DNA of 64,000 nt from Humisphaera borealis. GTDB taxonomy: Bacteria > Planctomycetota > Phycisphaerae > Tepidisphaerales > Tepidisphaeraceae. The stretch's first letter is position 1, and every line of letters begins with the position of its first letter. The position numbers were made by a program, and so were the translations under genes. The notes under the pieces are model-generated. The model saw only the letters and a program-made list of their open reading frames with translations. It did no database searches and was not told the origin of the DNA. Location of the stretch: the NCBI RefSeq assembly GCF_015169395.1, contig NZ_CP063458.1:7089954-7153953 (forward strand), given 5' to 3'. This document shows, piece by piece, positions 54,488 through 63,600 of this stretch.

Positions 54488-54520
54488 GGGTGGGCAGATT
54501 CGGCACATCTTCAATCGCCC

Positions 54521-54733
54521 GTCCGTCAGCGTCCGTCGCCGTCCGCCAGCAGGGGAGGGGCTGTTTTTCCCTGGTCCGTCACGTCCGCCACGTCCGTCAC
54601 TACCTATCTCTCTTGATTGAAAATGATCGCTAAACCAACCTGTCTGGGTCGGGGGGGGGGGCTTCCTGTTGCCGAGCCGTAATCTCTGCGAGAAGAGTAA
54701 GCGTAGCTGGCGGACGTGACGGACGGTGACGGG
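54521..54733. repeat. Iteron-like GTCCGTCA octamer array, cluster B
   Basis: About ten copies of GTCCGTCA, GTCCGCCA or close variants. Plus-strand copies sit at 54521, 54531, 54541, 54574, 54583 and 54592, spaced 9-10 nt within each group; minus-strand copies lie around 54709-54733, and one more lies at about 54770. Between the two orientations is an AT-richer segment (TTGATTGAAAATGATCGC) and a run of more than ten G. Such arrays resemble replication iterons or binding sites for a partition protein. Confidence 0.6.
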
Positions 54734-54894
54734 CCAGGCTTTTCAGGGCTTCGCAACCCTCGTCGGCCTGACGGACGGCCAGATCAATCCCTCCCAAACG
54801 ATCCAGACCGGCGATGGAACCTCGCTGTCGCTGCCCTTTCATAGCAGTGGCGGCACGCTCAGCATCACCCACCCCATCTTCGACACTGTCGAAG

Positions 54895-55048
54895 ATGCGA
54901 CCCATTCCCCAAGACCCGCCGCGGCGTGCCCTTGCCGAAGTCCACCTGGGCCTCGTCGCCCGGCATCGCGGTCGCCGGTGTGGTTGGAAAGCTCCAGCGG
55001 CTTGCCGTCCACAATCTTCACCGGCGTGGGTTGGGGTTTACCGTTCAT
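54895..55048 (-). pseudogene. IS21-family transposase (istA) remnant
   Basis: Minus-strand frames read NGKPQPTPVKIVDGKPLELS and, after a shift, MPGDEAQVDFGKGTPRRVLG. The P-G-(D/E)-x-A-Q-V-D-F/W-G box is the start of the IstA integrase catalytic core, with its first Asp. Frameshifts and missing flanks show it is a relic. The rest of 54734-55197 holds no gene I can support. Confidence 0.6.
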
Positions 55049-55197
55049 CCGCCGCCCGACGCATGCTCCTTCGTGGCTGAAAGAGTGCCATGGGCTGGTA
55101 CTGCGCGTAGCGCAAGGGCTTATGACGATGGCGCATGGTCCTCTTTTGTCCTCCTGCGGATAAAAAGCAGTCGGCGATGCGGATTGGCAATCGTTCC

Positions 55198-58100
55198 TTA
55201 AGCCGCCGCCGCTTGGCCGGGTTTGATTGCCAGATACTTCACGACGTTATCTGCGGACAGTGGACGAGAGAAATGGTACCCCTGGGCGAACTGGCAATCG
55301 AGAGCTTGCAGCAAAGCCACCTGCTCAACGGTCTCCACTCCCTCGGCCACCACCTTGAAGTTCAGGTTGCCGGCCAGGGTGCAGATTGCATTAACCAGGG
55401 CAGCAAACTCGCGGCCTCTGGACAAATTGGCTATGAAAGAGCGATCGATCTTCAACACGTCGATCGGGAACTGATGCAGACTGGAAAGCGAAGAGTGTCC
55501 CGTGCCAAAGTCGTCCATGTAGATCTTGAAGCCAAGCCCCCTGATCTGGCTCAGCAAAGCCACGGCGTGCTCGGGGTTGGACATGATCGCGCTCTCGGTG
55601 ATCTCCAGGTGGATGGCCGACCGATCCACGCCGGTGTCGTCCGCAATTCGGGCCAAGGTGTTCGGTAGGTCGGCCAACGAAAGCTGCTTGCGGGAGAGAT
55701 TGACGCTGATCGAAGGCACCGATTCGCGCCCCATCGTTTTCCACCATTGCGCCAGTTGCCTGCACGCCTCCTTAAACACCCATTCGCCCAGGGGTATGAC
55801 CAGCCCGGTCTCCTCCGCAACCGGTATGAACTCTCCGGGCGAAATCATCCCGTGCGTCGGGTGTTGCCATCTGACCAGTGCCTCGAACCCCTCGACCCGC
55901 CGCGTCTCCAGCGACACGATGGGCTGATAGAACAGGCGGAACTGTTTCGCATCGAGCGCCCGGCGGAGCCCGTCCTCCAGCTCAACCTTCCGCTGCACGC
56001 GCACCCGCATTGAGTCGTCGAACATGACGGCCCGCCCCTTCCCCGCTACCTTGGCTTCGTACATTGCGGTATCCGCGTCCCGCAGCACTTCCTCTGCCTC
56101 GGCATGACCAAAGGTACTGGTCACAATACCGATGCTGGCAGTGCTGACAACCTCGTGCCCGTCCAGCATGTAAGGCGTGCTCAAGGCTTCCAGAATACGG
56201 TCCGCCACCTTCAGGGCATCCTCAGCGGCCGCAAGCCCACTGAGTAGCACGACGAACTCGTCGCCCCCAAACCGGCTGGCCGTGCCCGCCTGCGTCGGCC
56301 GCGTGACCGAATCCAGGGATCGCACTGTTGATTCCAGTCGTCGGGCGATCTCCTGCAGCAATTGATCCCCGGCCCCATGCCCAATGCTGTCGTTGACCAA
56401 CTTGAACCGGTCAAAGTCGAGGAACAGCACGGCGTAATGAGATTGCTTGAAACGCTTGTGGCGTTCGATTTCCTGTTGCAGCCGATCCAGAAGTAGCGCG
56501 CGGTTGGGAAGCCCCGTCAGCTTGTCCGTCGTTGCCGATGTCTTGAGCTGCTCCTCCATCGTCTTGCGATCATCGATATCCTGGATCGATCCGGCAACGC
56601 GAATCGGCTGGCCTTCTGCGTCGAACTGCGAGGCACCGCGGGCGCGAAACCATCGATACGCCCCGTTGACCATGCGCAGGCGATACTCCACGTCGTAGGG
56701 TTCCTTGTGCGTCTGATGACGCTGCAGGGCACCCAAAGTCGCCTCGGAATCATCGGGGTGAAGCCGGTCCGACCAGCTCGCAAAACACGGGGGAGGAAAC
56801 TCCGCCGGATCGATGAAGCCCAGGAGCGTCCAGAACTGATCGGAAAACCAAACCTCCTCGGTTGCCACCTTCCAGTCCCACAGCCCGTCGCTGGTTCCCG
56901 TCACGGCGGCCTGCAGGCGGTCACGCATCTTTTCAAGTGTGGCCTGTGCTTTAAGCAGCGCTTCGCGGCTTTCGACCTCGGCCGTCACGTCGGTCGCGGT
57001 CCCGAAGATGTCGACGACCTTACCCGACGCATCGAACCGGGCCCGGCCCTCGAGTCGCACGTGGCGGGCTTCCGTCGGGCGCGCGCCGCTCGTGCGCAGC
57101 ACCAGTGAGTAGGGCTTGCCCTCGGTCATGCACGCCTCGACCGCGGCATCGAGGGCGCGGGAGTCTTCGGGGTGGTAGTCGGCGAGCACACCGGCGTAGT
57201 CGGGCGGGCCGTTGGCCTCGTCGCGGCCATGGAGCGCGTAGACCTGCTTTGACCAGTTCACCTTGCCGGCCGCGAGATCGAACGACCAGTTGCCCATGCG
57301 CCCGACGGTCTGGGCTTCTTCGAGCAACGCTGCCGCCTCTTTCAGTTTGTTCTCCGCTACCACCTGTTCGGTGATGTCACGGGTCACACTCACCACCGCC
57401 GTCACCGGGCCGTCGCCGTCGCGCAGCGGGACGGCGTGCATGTTGAGCCACCGCTGCGTGCCGCGCAGCCCGATCATCTGGAACGTCAGCGAGCCGGCTT
57501 CGCCGCGCAGCGCCCGCTCGATGATGCCCTTGAACTCGGCTCGATCATGGGGGGCAACGAACATCTCCGGGCCACGCTCCCTGACCTGCTCGATGGTCTC
57601 GGCTTCCAGCATCCGGAGCCCGGCGGGGTTCATCTCCAGCAGGGTACCGTCGGTCCCGATCACCTTAACGCATTCGGGCTCGGCATCGATGATCGTGCGG
57701 AGGCGGACCTCGCTCCTGGCGATAGCGGCCCTGGCCTCCACCTGCTCGGTGATGTCGCTCTCGATGGCCATGAACCCCGCCAGCGTCCCCGAAGCATCAG
57801 ACAGGGGCTGTATCTCGATGTCCAGGACGTACTCCCGCCCGTCTTTTCCGCGGTTGACGATCTCAACCCGGCACCCTACGCCACGGCGCTGCGCCGTACG
57901 CATGATCTCCGTCGCCCCGGGGTCGGTCTTGTCACACCGCAGCATGTGCCCGGGCACCTTGCCGAGCACTTCCTCAAGGGTATACCCCGTGATCTTCGTG
58001 AACCCTTCGTTGACCCAAGTGATCCGCCCCTCTGCATCGGTGATGATCACCGCGTTGCTGGTCCGCCGGGCGATCTCCGCCAACCGCTCGGAGCGCACCC

Positions 58101-59439
58101 CTGCCTCCCGTAGTTCCCGGGTCATGGAGCTCGCCAGTGCGATTGCTCTGGCTCGGCCGCTGCCCATCGTCCACAGCACCATCGCCCCCAGCAGGGTCAG
58201 AGCAGCCCCGCCCAGGGCGGTGAAAACCGGCGTGGTGGTGTCGATCTCCGCCTCGAAGGCCGGCGTCGTGCTCAGCGTGACGGTCCAACTGCGGCCGCCG
58301 ACGGTGATCTCGTCGGTGATCGCGAACATGCGGCCGCTGAAGTTTGCTTCGGTGACCGCCCCCGAGGCGTTGTCCAGGTGGCCGTCCAGATCGAACAACT
58401 GGGCCGACTTGTCGGCGACCGGCCCGTCGAAAATCTCGAGGTCAATGCGGTTCCCGACCGTCTCGTGCAGGTCGGCCAGCGCGGTCTCAAGAACGATGGG
58501 CGTGAAGACCAGCCCGGTCAATGTGGCCATCCGCTCGGCCGGGGTGGAGGGACGGGTGCCGTTGCGGAAGACGGGCATCAGGTACAGGAACCCGGTGTGC
58601 GACTTTTCCTGTTGTACGAGACTGATCCGACCCGAGATGGCGGGCTGGCCGGTGGCGATCGCCCGCTCGATCGCCTCGCGGCGGACCGGCTCAGAGCCGG
58701 CGTCAAAGCCCCATGCCGGGCGGTTCGGCCCGATGGGGTAGATGTGTTTGATGATGTACAAGTCCGGTGCCAGCGCGACTCCGGGGCCGGCTGTTGCGCC
58801 CGCGCCCGGCGATTGCGCCGAGAGGCTGACGTTGAAGTCCGGGGCGTCGTCGGCTCGCTCTGCCGCGATGAAGGCGTCCAGGTCATCACGCATCACCCGC
58901 TCGATGAACCCCATTCCCGGCACGCCTGGGAACTCTTTGGGCAGGTCGCGCGATTCGACATACGCCTTGAACTCGAGGCGCTCGACAGACTTGCTCGCGG
59001 CGTACACGCCGCGGGCTCCGTTGAGCCCGTGAGCCGTCTGATTGACCCGGAGTTGCACGTCTTCGAGGGCATCCTTCGCCAGTGTCTGGAAGTGGGCCCG
59101 CGCCTCGGCCTGTGTTGAACTGTGGATCTGCCGCCCGGCGGCTAACGACAGGCCTAAGCCCAACGCCAGCACCGTCACCACCCCGAGTTTGAGCCGCCAC
59201 CCACCGGCGGCCGAATCCGTCGCAAGGTCACGATCGGACTTCTTCGCCGCCGCCCACACCCGCCACAGGACCACGGGCCCGGCGAGGATCCCGAGGATCG
59301 CGACATTGAGGATCGCCAGGTGCATGCCCGTGGCGTTTGGCGCGAACGCCCGCAGGATGAACATCGCCGCCGTCTCGCCCACGACGATGGCGGCGAGGAT
59401 CTCGACGAAGAGGCGGGCGGTGTTGAGGGGTGCTTTCAA
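55198..59439 (-). CDS. CHASE-PAS(4)-GGDEF-EAL cyclic-di-GMP signalling protein
   Basis: The start is taken at a TTG at 59437-59439 behind AAAGGA (7 nt); a GTG at 59493 is in frame; about 1413 residues. Three N-terminal hydrophobic segments (about residues 10-105) precede an extracytoplasmic CHASE domain (about 110-350; YPIGPNRPAWGFDAGSEPVR). A transmembrane helix lies near 410. Four PAS domains begin near 451, 575, 700 and 838. GGDEF follows (about 970-1130) with an intact RFGGDEF motif, then EAL (about 1160-1410) with intact EALVRW, DDFGTGHSSL and VAEGVET. Both synthase and phosphodiesterase signatures look active. It would sense an external small molecule and set cyclic-di-GMP. Confidence 0.9.
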   Translation of the reverse strand: MKAPLNTARLFVEILAAIVVGETAAMFILRAFAPNATGMHLAILNVAILGILAGPVVLWRVWAAAKKSDRDLATDSAAGGWRLKLGVVTVLALGLGLSLAAGRQIHSSTQAEARAHFQTLAKDALEDVQLRVNQTAHGLNGARGVYAASKSVERLEFKAYVESRDLPKEFPGVPGMGFIERVMRDDLDAFIAAERADDAPDFNVSLSAQSPGAGATAGPGVALAPDLYIIKHIYPIGPNRPAWGFDAGSEPVRREAIERAIATGQPAISGRISLVQQEKSHTGFLYLMPVFRNGTRPSTPAERMATLTGLVFTPIVLETALADLHETVGNRIDLEIFDGPVADKSAQLFDLDGHLDNASGAVTEANFSGRMFAITDEITVGGRSWTVTLSTTPAFEAEIDTTTPVFTALGGAALTLLGAMVLWTMGSGRARAIALASSMTRELREAGVRSERLAEIARRTSNAVIITDAEGRITWVNEGFTKITGYTLEEVLGKVPGHMLRCDKTDPGATEIMRTAQRRGVGCRVEIVNRGKDGREYVLDIEIQPLSDASGTLAGFMAIESDITEQVEARAAIARSEVRLRTIIDAEPECVKVIGTDGTLLEMNPAGLRMLEAETIEQVRERGPEMFVAPHDRAEFKGIIERALRGEAGSLTFQMIGLRGTQRWLNMHAVPLRDGDGPVTAVVSVTRDITEQVVAENKLKEAAALLEEAQTVGRMGNWSFDLAAGKVNWSKQVYALHGRDEANGPPDYAGVLADYHPEDSRALDAAVEACMTEGKPYSLVLRTSGARPTEARHVRLEGRARFDASGKVVDIFGTATDVTAEVESREALLKAQATLEKMRDRLQAAVTGTSDGLWDWKVATEEVWFSDQFWTLLGFIDPAEFPPPCFASWSDRLHPDDSEATLGALQRHQTHKEPYDVEYRLRMVNGAYRWFRARGASQFDAEGQPIRVAGSIQDIDDRKTMEEQLKTSATTDKLTGLPNRALLLDRLQQEIERHKRFKQSHYAVLFLDFDRFKLVNDSIGHGAGDQLLQEIARRLESTVRSLDSVTRPTQAGTASRFGGDEFVVLLSGLAAAEDALKVADRILEALSTPYMLDGHEVVSTASIGIVTSTFGHAEAEEVLRDADTAMYEAKVAGKGRAVMFDDSMRVRVQRKVELEDGLRRALDAKQFRLFYQPIVSLETRRVEGFEALVRWQHPTHGMISPGEFIPVAEETGLVIPLGEWVFKEACRQLAQWWKTMGRESVPSISVNLSRKQLSLADLPNTLARIADDTGVDRSAIHLEITESAIMSNPEHAVALLSQIRGLGFKIYMDDFGTGHSSLSSLHQFPIDVLKIDRSFIANLSRGREFAALVNAICTLAGNLNFKVVAEGVETVEQVALLQALDCQFAQGYHFSRPLSADNVVKYLAIKPGQAAAA

Positions 59440-59808
59440 GTTCGGTTCCTTTGCCCCGTTATCGGCTGACAAAGAGGAGCGGTTCAGAATCACGCAGGCT
59501 GCCGTCCCAAGCCTCCTCGCCGTTCAACCGGCCACGTCTGGTCATACTGGTTCATTAGGGGAAACCTTATCGGTGCTTCCAGCCAAAACCAGGCCTTCGG
59601 TGCCATCGTGTTCCTTTACCGCCACGTCGTCTTCGACGAGGCCCACGACCAGGCCGTAAGCCTTTTCAGCCGAGTGCGGCGTCGGGCAGCTGAAGTGCAA
59701 GCCGGCCGATGATGTCGAGTAACCATAAGGGGGCAACTAGGACGACACAGCCATCGATCTGTGTCGCCAATCAACAACGTTCACAACCATCTACAACGGA
59801 GAATAGAG
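59440..59808. other. Intergenic region without a convincing gene
   Basis: About 370 nt between the divergent signalling gene and the DUF1257 gene. A 64-codon minus-strand frame (59542-59736) has no ribosome site or family. No RNA gene is evident. Confidence 0.4.
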
Positions 59809-60192
59809 ATGAGTCACATAGTGAGTATCAAGACCAGGGTCACCGACCCGGTCGCTCTGGCCGGCGCTTGTCGCCGTCTGGGGCTCGCGGAGCCCGTGCA
59901 AGGCACCGCAACCCTCTTCGCGGGTCAGCAGGCCACGGGGCTAATCGTCCCGTTACCTGGCTGGACATTCCCAGCCGTGATTGACACTGTCAGCGGCGAG
60001 GTGAAGTTCGATACCTATAACGGCGCGTGGGGAAGCCAGTCGGAACTCGACAAGCTGCTCCAGGCATATATAGTCGAGAAGGCTATGTCGGAGGCGCGGC
60101 GTGCTGGTCACTCCGTCGCCGAGCGGCGGCTGGACGACGGATCGATCAAGCTCACGATCCAGGTCGGGGCGGGGATCGGGGGTGGCCTATGA
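59809..60192 (+). CDS. DUF1257 (Ycf35-like) protein
   Basis: The start is taken at the ATG at 59809 (GGAG upstream); 127 residues. MSHIVSIKTRVTDPVALAGACRRLGL, VPLPGWTFPAVIDTVSGEVKFDTYNGAWG and LQAYIVEKAMSEARRAGH are the DUF1257 pattern. The function is unknown; homologues occur in cyanobacteria and plastids (Ycf35) and in planctomycete accessory regions. It is ATGA-coupled to a DUF2997 gene, the usual partner, and the start of an AAA ATPase gene lies further on. Confidence 0.85.
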   Translation: MSHIVSIKTRVTDPVALAGACRRLGLAEPVQGTATLFAGQQATGLIVPLPGWTFPAVIDTVSGEVKFDTYNGAWGSQSELDKLLQAYIVEKAMSEARRAGHSVAERRLDDGSIKLTIQVGAGIGGGL

Positions 60193-60398
60193 GCACCAAC
60201 ACTTCCCGCATAATTGAAGTCACGATCAGCCCCATGGGCGAGACCACTGTGCAAACCAAGGGCTTCAGGGGTCAAAGTTGCCGAGACGCGAGCCGATTTG
60301 TGGAACGGGCACTAGGCAAGGTCGTGCAGGACCGGCCGACAGCGGAGATGTACCAGTCGCAGTCGACGGCCCATCAGGTCAACCAGAACAACGGCTGA
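60189..60398 (+). CDS. DUF2997 protein
   Basis: The product has 69 residues, overlapping DUF1257 by 4 nt. RIIEVTISPMGETTVQTKGFRGQSCRDASRFVERALG is the DUF2997 core (I-x-V-x-I-x-P-x-G-x-x-x-V-x-x-G-F-x-G-x-x-C). The function is unknown; the pair travels with an AAA ATPase in intact copies, as I recall. Confidence 0.8.
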   Translation: MSTNTSRIIEVTISPMGETTVQTKGFRGQSCRDASRFVERALGKVVQDRPTAEMYQSQSTAHQVNQNNG

Positions 60399-60544
60399 TC
60401 GCGCCGCAACCACTTCTATGGAAAGACCGATCTGCGGGATTTCCGCAGATGCGGGGGCTATCTGGGTGCCAGTGCCGCAGATTCACTCCGATCCGGCTTC
60501 CTCCCGACATCCTCCCGTCCCGTCATTCTCAATAAGGAGCAGCC

Positions 60545-60640
60545 ATGCAGCTATCACATCGCCTCGGCGAGTAGATCGCCGCCACCTTCACTGGTAGCCG
60601 GATTCAAAGCCACGGACACGCCGAGGCCCTACTGAGGGTG
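60545..60640 (+). pseudogene. Broken start of the AAA ATPase gene that follows DUF1257/DUF2997
   Basis: AAGGAG precedes an ATG that reads MQLSHRLGE, then a TAG stop, then IAATFTGSRIQSHGHAEAL in the same frame. This resembles the N-terminus of the AAA ATPase expected at this place (RLxEYxAACFTGLWxxSHEHxxAL, recalled). No Walker motifs follow; the frame meets the end of the RND pump gene. Only about 30 codons survive. Confidence 0.55.
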
Positions 60641-60654
60641 CGGTCGGGTGTCGA

Positions 60655-63600
60655 TCAAACGATCCCCTCGGCTGCCTGGCGTGTTCCGACGATCTTGTAG
60701 AGAGCCGGCAAGACCACCAGCGTCAAAAGCGTGCATGAGACGATCCCGCCAATCACCACGGTCGCGAGTGGCCGTTGCACCTCTGCGCCGCTGCCCGTGG
60801 CAATGGCCATGGGGAGGAAGCCGATCGCGGCCACCGTCGCGGTCATCATGACCGGCCGAAGTCGCGTCATGCAGCCCTGATACACCGCATCGTTCAATGG
60901 CACGCCATCGGCGAGCAACTGGCGTATGAAACTGACCATGACGAGGCCGTTCAAGACGGCCACGCCGGACAAGGCAATAAACCCGACGCCGGCGGAAATA
61001 CTGAAAGGCATCCCGCGCAACGCCAACGCCGCCACGCCGCCCGTCAGCGCCAGCGGCACGCCGCTGAATACGAGCAAGGCATCGCGCACAGAGCCGAACG
61101 ACGCAAACAGCAGTGTGAAGATCAGGAACAGCGCGATCGGCACGACAATCACAAGGCGATGCCGCGCGGCGGCATACGTCTCGAACTGGCCGCCCCACTC
61201 GATCCAGTTGCCGGCCGGAATCTGGACGTCCCGGGTGACCTGCCGCCGGGCATCGTCAACGAATGAGCCAAGATCCCGTCCGCGCACGTTGCACTGGACG
61301 ACGACGTGCCGTTTGCCGTTTTGCCGAATAACTTCGTATTGCTGGTCCTCGATATGAAACCTGGCCAGCGCCGAAACCGTGAGGACGTTGGGCTGGTCTG
61401 TTACGGACTGCGGCCGGGGCAGCCGACTGGCGACGGCGGGGTCCGGCAGTTTTGGCAGCGATATAGGCAATTGCGCAATCGCGTCGACGTCATTGCGAAG
61501 TGCTTCAGGCAGCCGCACAACGAGGTCGAAGCGACGGTCACCCTCGAAAATGACCCCGGCTTTCCGGCCGGCAACGGCGACGTCGACAAAGTCCGTAACG
61601 TCGGCGACGGCGAGTCCGACCCGGGCGATGGCCTGCCGGTCGGGCACGATGTCGATCACGCTGAGACCTTCCGTCGCTTCGACCTTCACGTCCACCGCAC
61701 CGGGTACCCGCCGCAGGACCGCCGCCACGCGCTCGGCCGCGGGCCGCATCTGATCGAACTTCTCGCCGTAAACCTCGATCGCGACGTCGCTCCGCACGCC
61801 CGCAATCATTTCATTGAACCGATCTTCGATCGGCTGCGACATTTCGTAGCCCGTTCCGGGCACGACCGCGATCTCAAGCTTCATCAGTTTGACGAGCTTG
61901 CCCTTGTGATCCAGTGCGCGATCGGCATCGCCGTCCTCATCATCTTCGGACAACGCCGCAGCGGGCGCGTCTTTCAGAATCCCGTCAGATTTGAGACGCT
62001 TTTCCAGAGCCGCTGTCGCAGCGTCGAGTTCTGCTTCGCTCCGCCATTTGTCCGGAGTTTGAAGGGTGGCGAAAGTATCGGCCTCGAATTGGGGAATGGG
62101 GTCTTGCGCAGCATCGCCGGTTCCCGTGATCGAGAGCACGTTTCGGACCTCCGGCATCCTGAGGAGAACGCGCTCGATCTGCCGCTGCATCAGGATGGCT
62201 TCAGACAGGCTGGTGCTGGGAATGCGGGTGGTGATGACGTTGACGTCACCCTCGTCAAGTCGAGGGACAAACACCCTGCCAAGGGTGGTGAACCAACACG
62301 CCGCCCCGACGATCATCAGGAAAGCGACCACGACGACCGCGAGGCGCATCCGCAGGGCGAGCCGAAGGATCGGACCGTAGGCCCGGGAGGCGAGATGGAC
62401 GATCGGGTTCTCCGTCTCGCGCACTCGGCCGCGAACCAGTATCGCCACCATCGCCGGCACGAAGGTGAGAGACAGGACGAACGCGGCGGCCAGCGCGAGA
62501 ACGACCGTAATCGCCATCGGTCGGAACATCCGTCCTTCGACGCCGGCGAGGGTGAGAATGGGCAGGTAGACAATGATGATGATCGCTTCGCCGAACGCGG
62601 TCGCCGATCGCACCTGCTTGCTTGCGACGAGCACGGTCTCGAGGCGCTCGGGGGTGGTCAACGTTCGGCCGAGCTCGCGCTGCCGCAGGGCGAGCATTCG
62701 AAGGCAGTTCTCGACGATGATGACGGCACCGTCGACGATGAGTCCGAAGTCGATCGCGCCGAGGCTCATCAGGTTTCCGCTCACCTTCGACGCCACCATG
62801 CCGACGGACGTCAGCAGCATCGAAAGCGGAATCGCCAGCGCGGTCAGAAGTGCCGCGCGAAGGTTGCCCAACAGCAGCAGCAACACCACGACGACCAGGA
62901 TCGCGCCTTCGATCAGGTTGGAACTGACGGTGCGAATGGTGGAATCCACCAGGCGTTCGCGGTTCAGAACCGTGGTAATTCGCACGCCGGGCGGGAGGTT
63001 GATCGCCTTAAGCCGGGTGTCGACGTCCGCGGCGACGGTACGGCTGTTTGCGCCAGTCAGCATCATCGCGATGCCGCTTACCACCTCGTGCCCGTTCAAA
63101 CTGGCGGCCCCCGAGCGAACGTCGTGGCCGATTCGGACCTCGGCCACATCCATTACAAGCAGAGGCGTGCCGTTGGTTGAACGCAGCGGGATCGAGGCGA
63201 TTTCGTCGACATCCCTGGCTCTCGCGTTGATTCGCACCAGTGCGGCTTCGCCCCGGCGTTCGATGTACGAGCCGCCAGCGGAGCGGTTGTTGCGGTCCAG
63301 CGCCGAAAGCAGATCGGCGATCGTTATCCCGTACTGGACGAGTTTCGCCGGCCGGGGCTCGACGACATATTGCTTCACAAAGCCGCCCAGCACGTCAACG
63401 TCGGCGACGTTTTTGACCTGCTTGATCTGCGGCTTGACGATCCAATCCTGCACGGTTCGAAGGTAGGTCAGTCGATCGCTTTCGGTGCGAAGCGATTCAC
63501 CGTCGGGGGTCAGGTATGAGCCGTCGGACTGCCAGCCGGGGTTCTGCTCGGCAGGATCGCCGGCGCTGGGAGGCGAGATTGGTTTTGTATCGGACACCGC

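Noticed and set aside
55085-55125. Third copy of the inverted-repeat element (GTGCCATGGGCTGGTACT)
   Set aside because: Only about 20 bases resemble the element and the rest does not; too short to call.
54726-55163. 145-codon plus-strand ORF before the GGDEF-EAL gene
   Set aside because: No ribosome site, odd composition, and it runs opposite a recognisable IS21 remnant.
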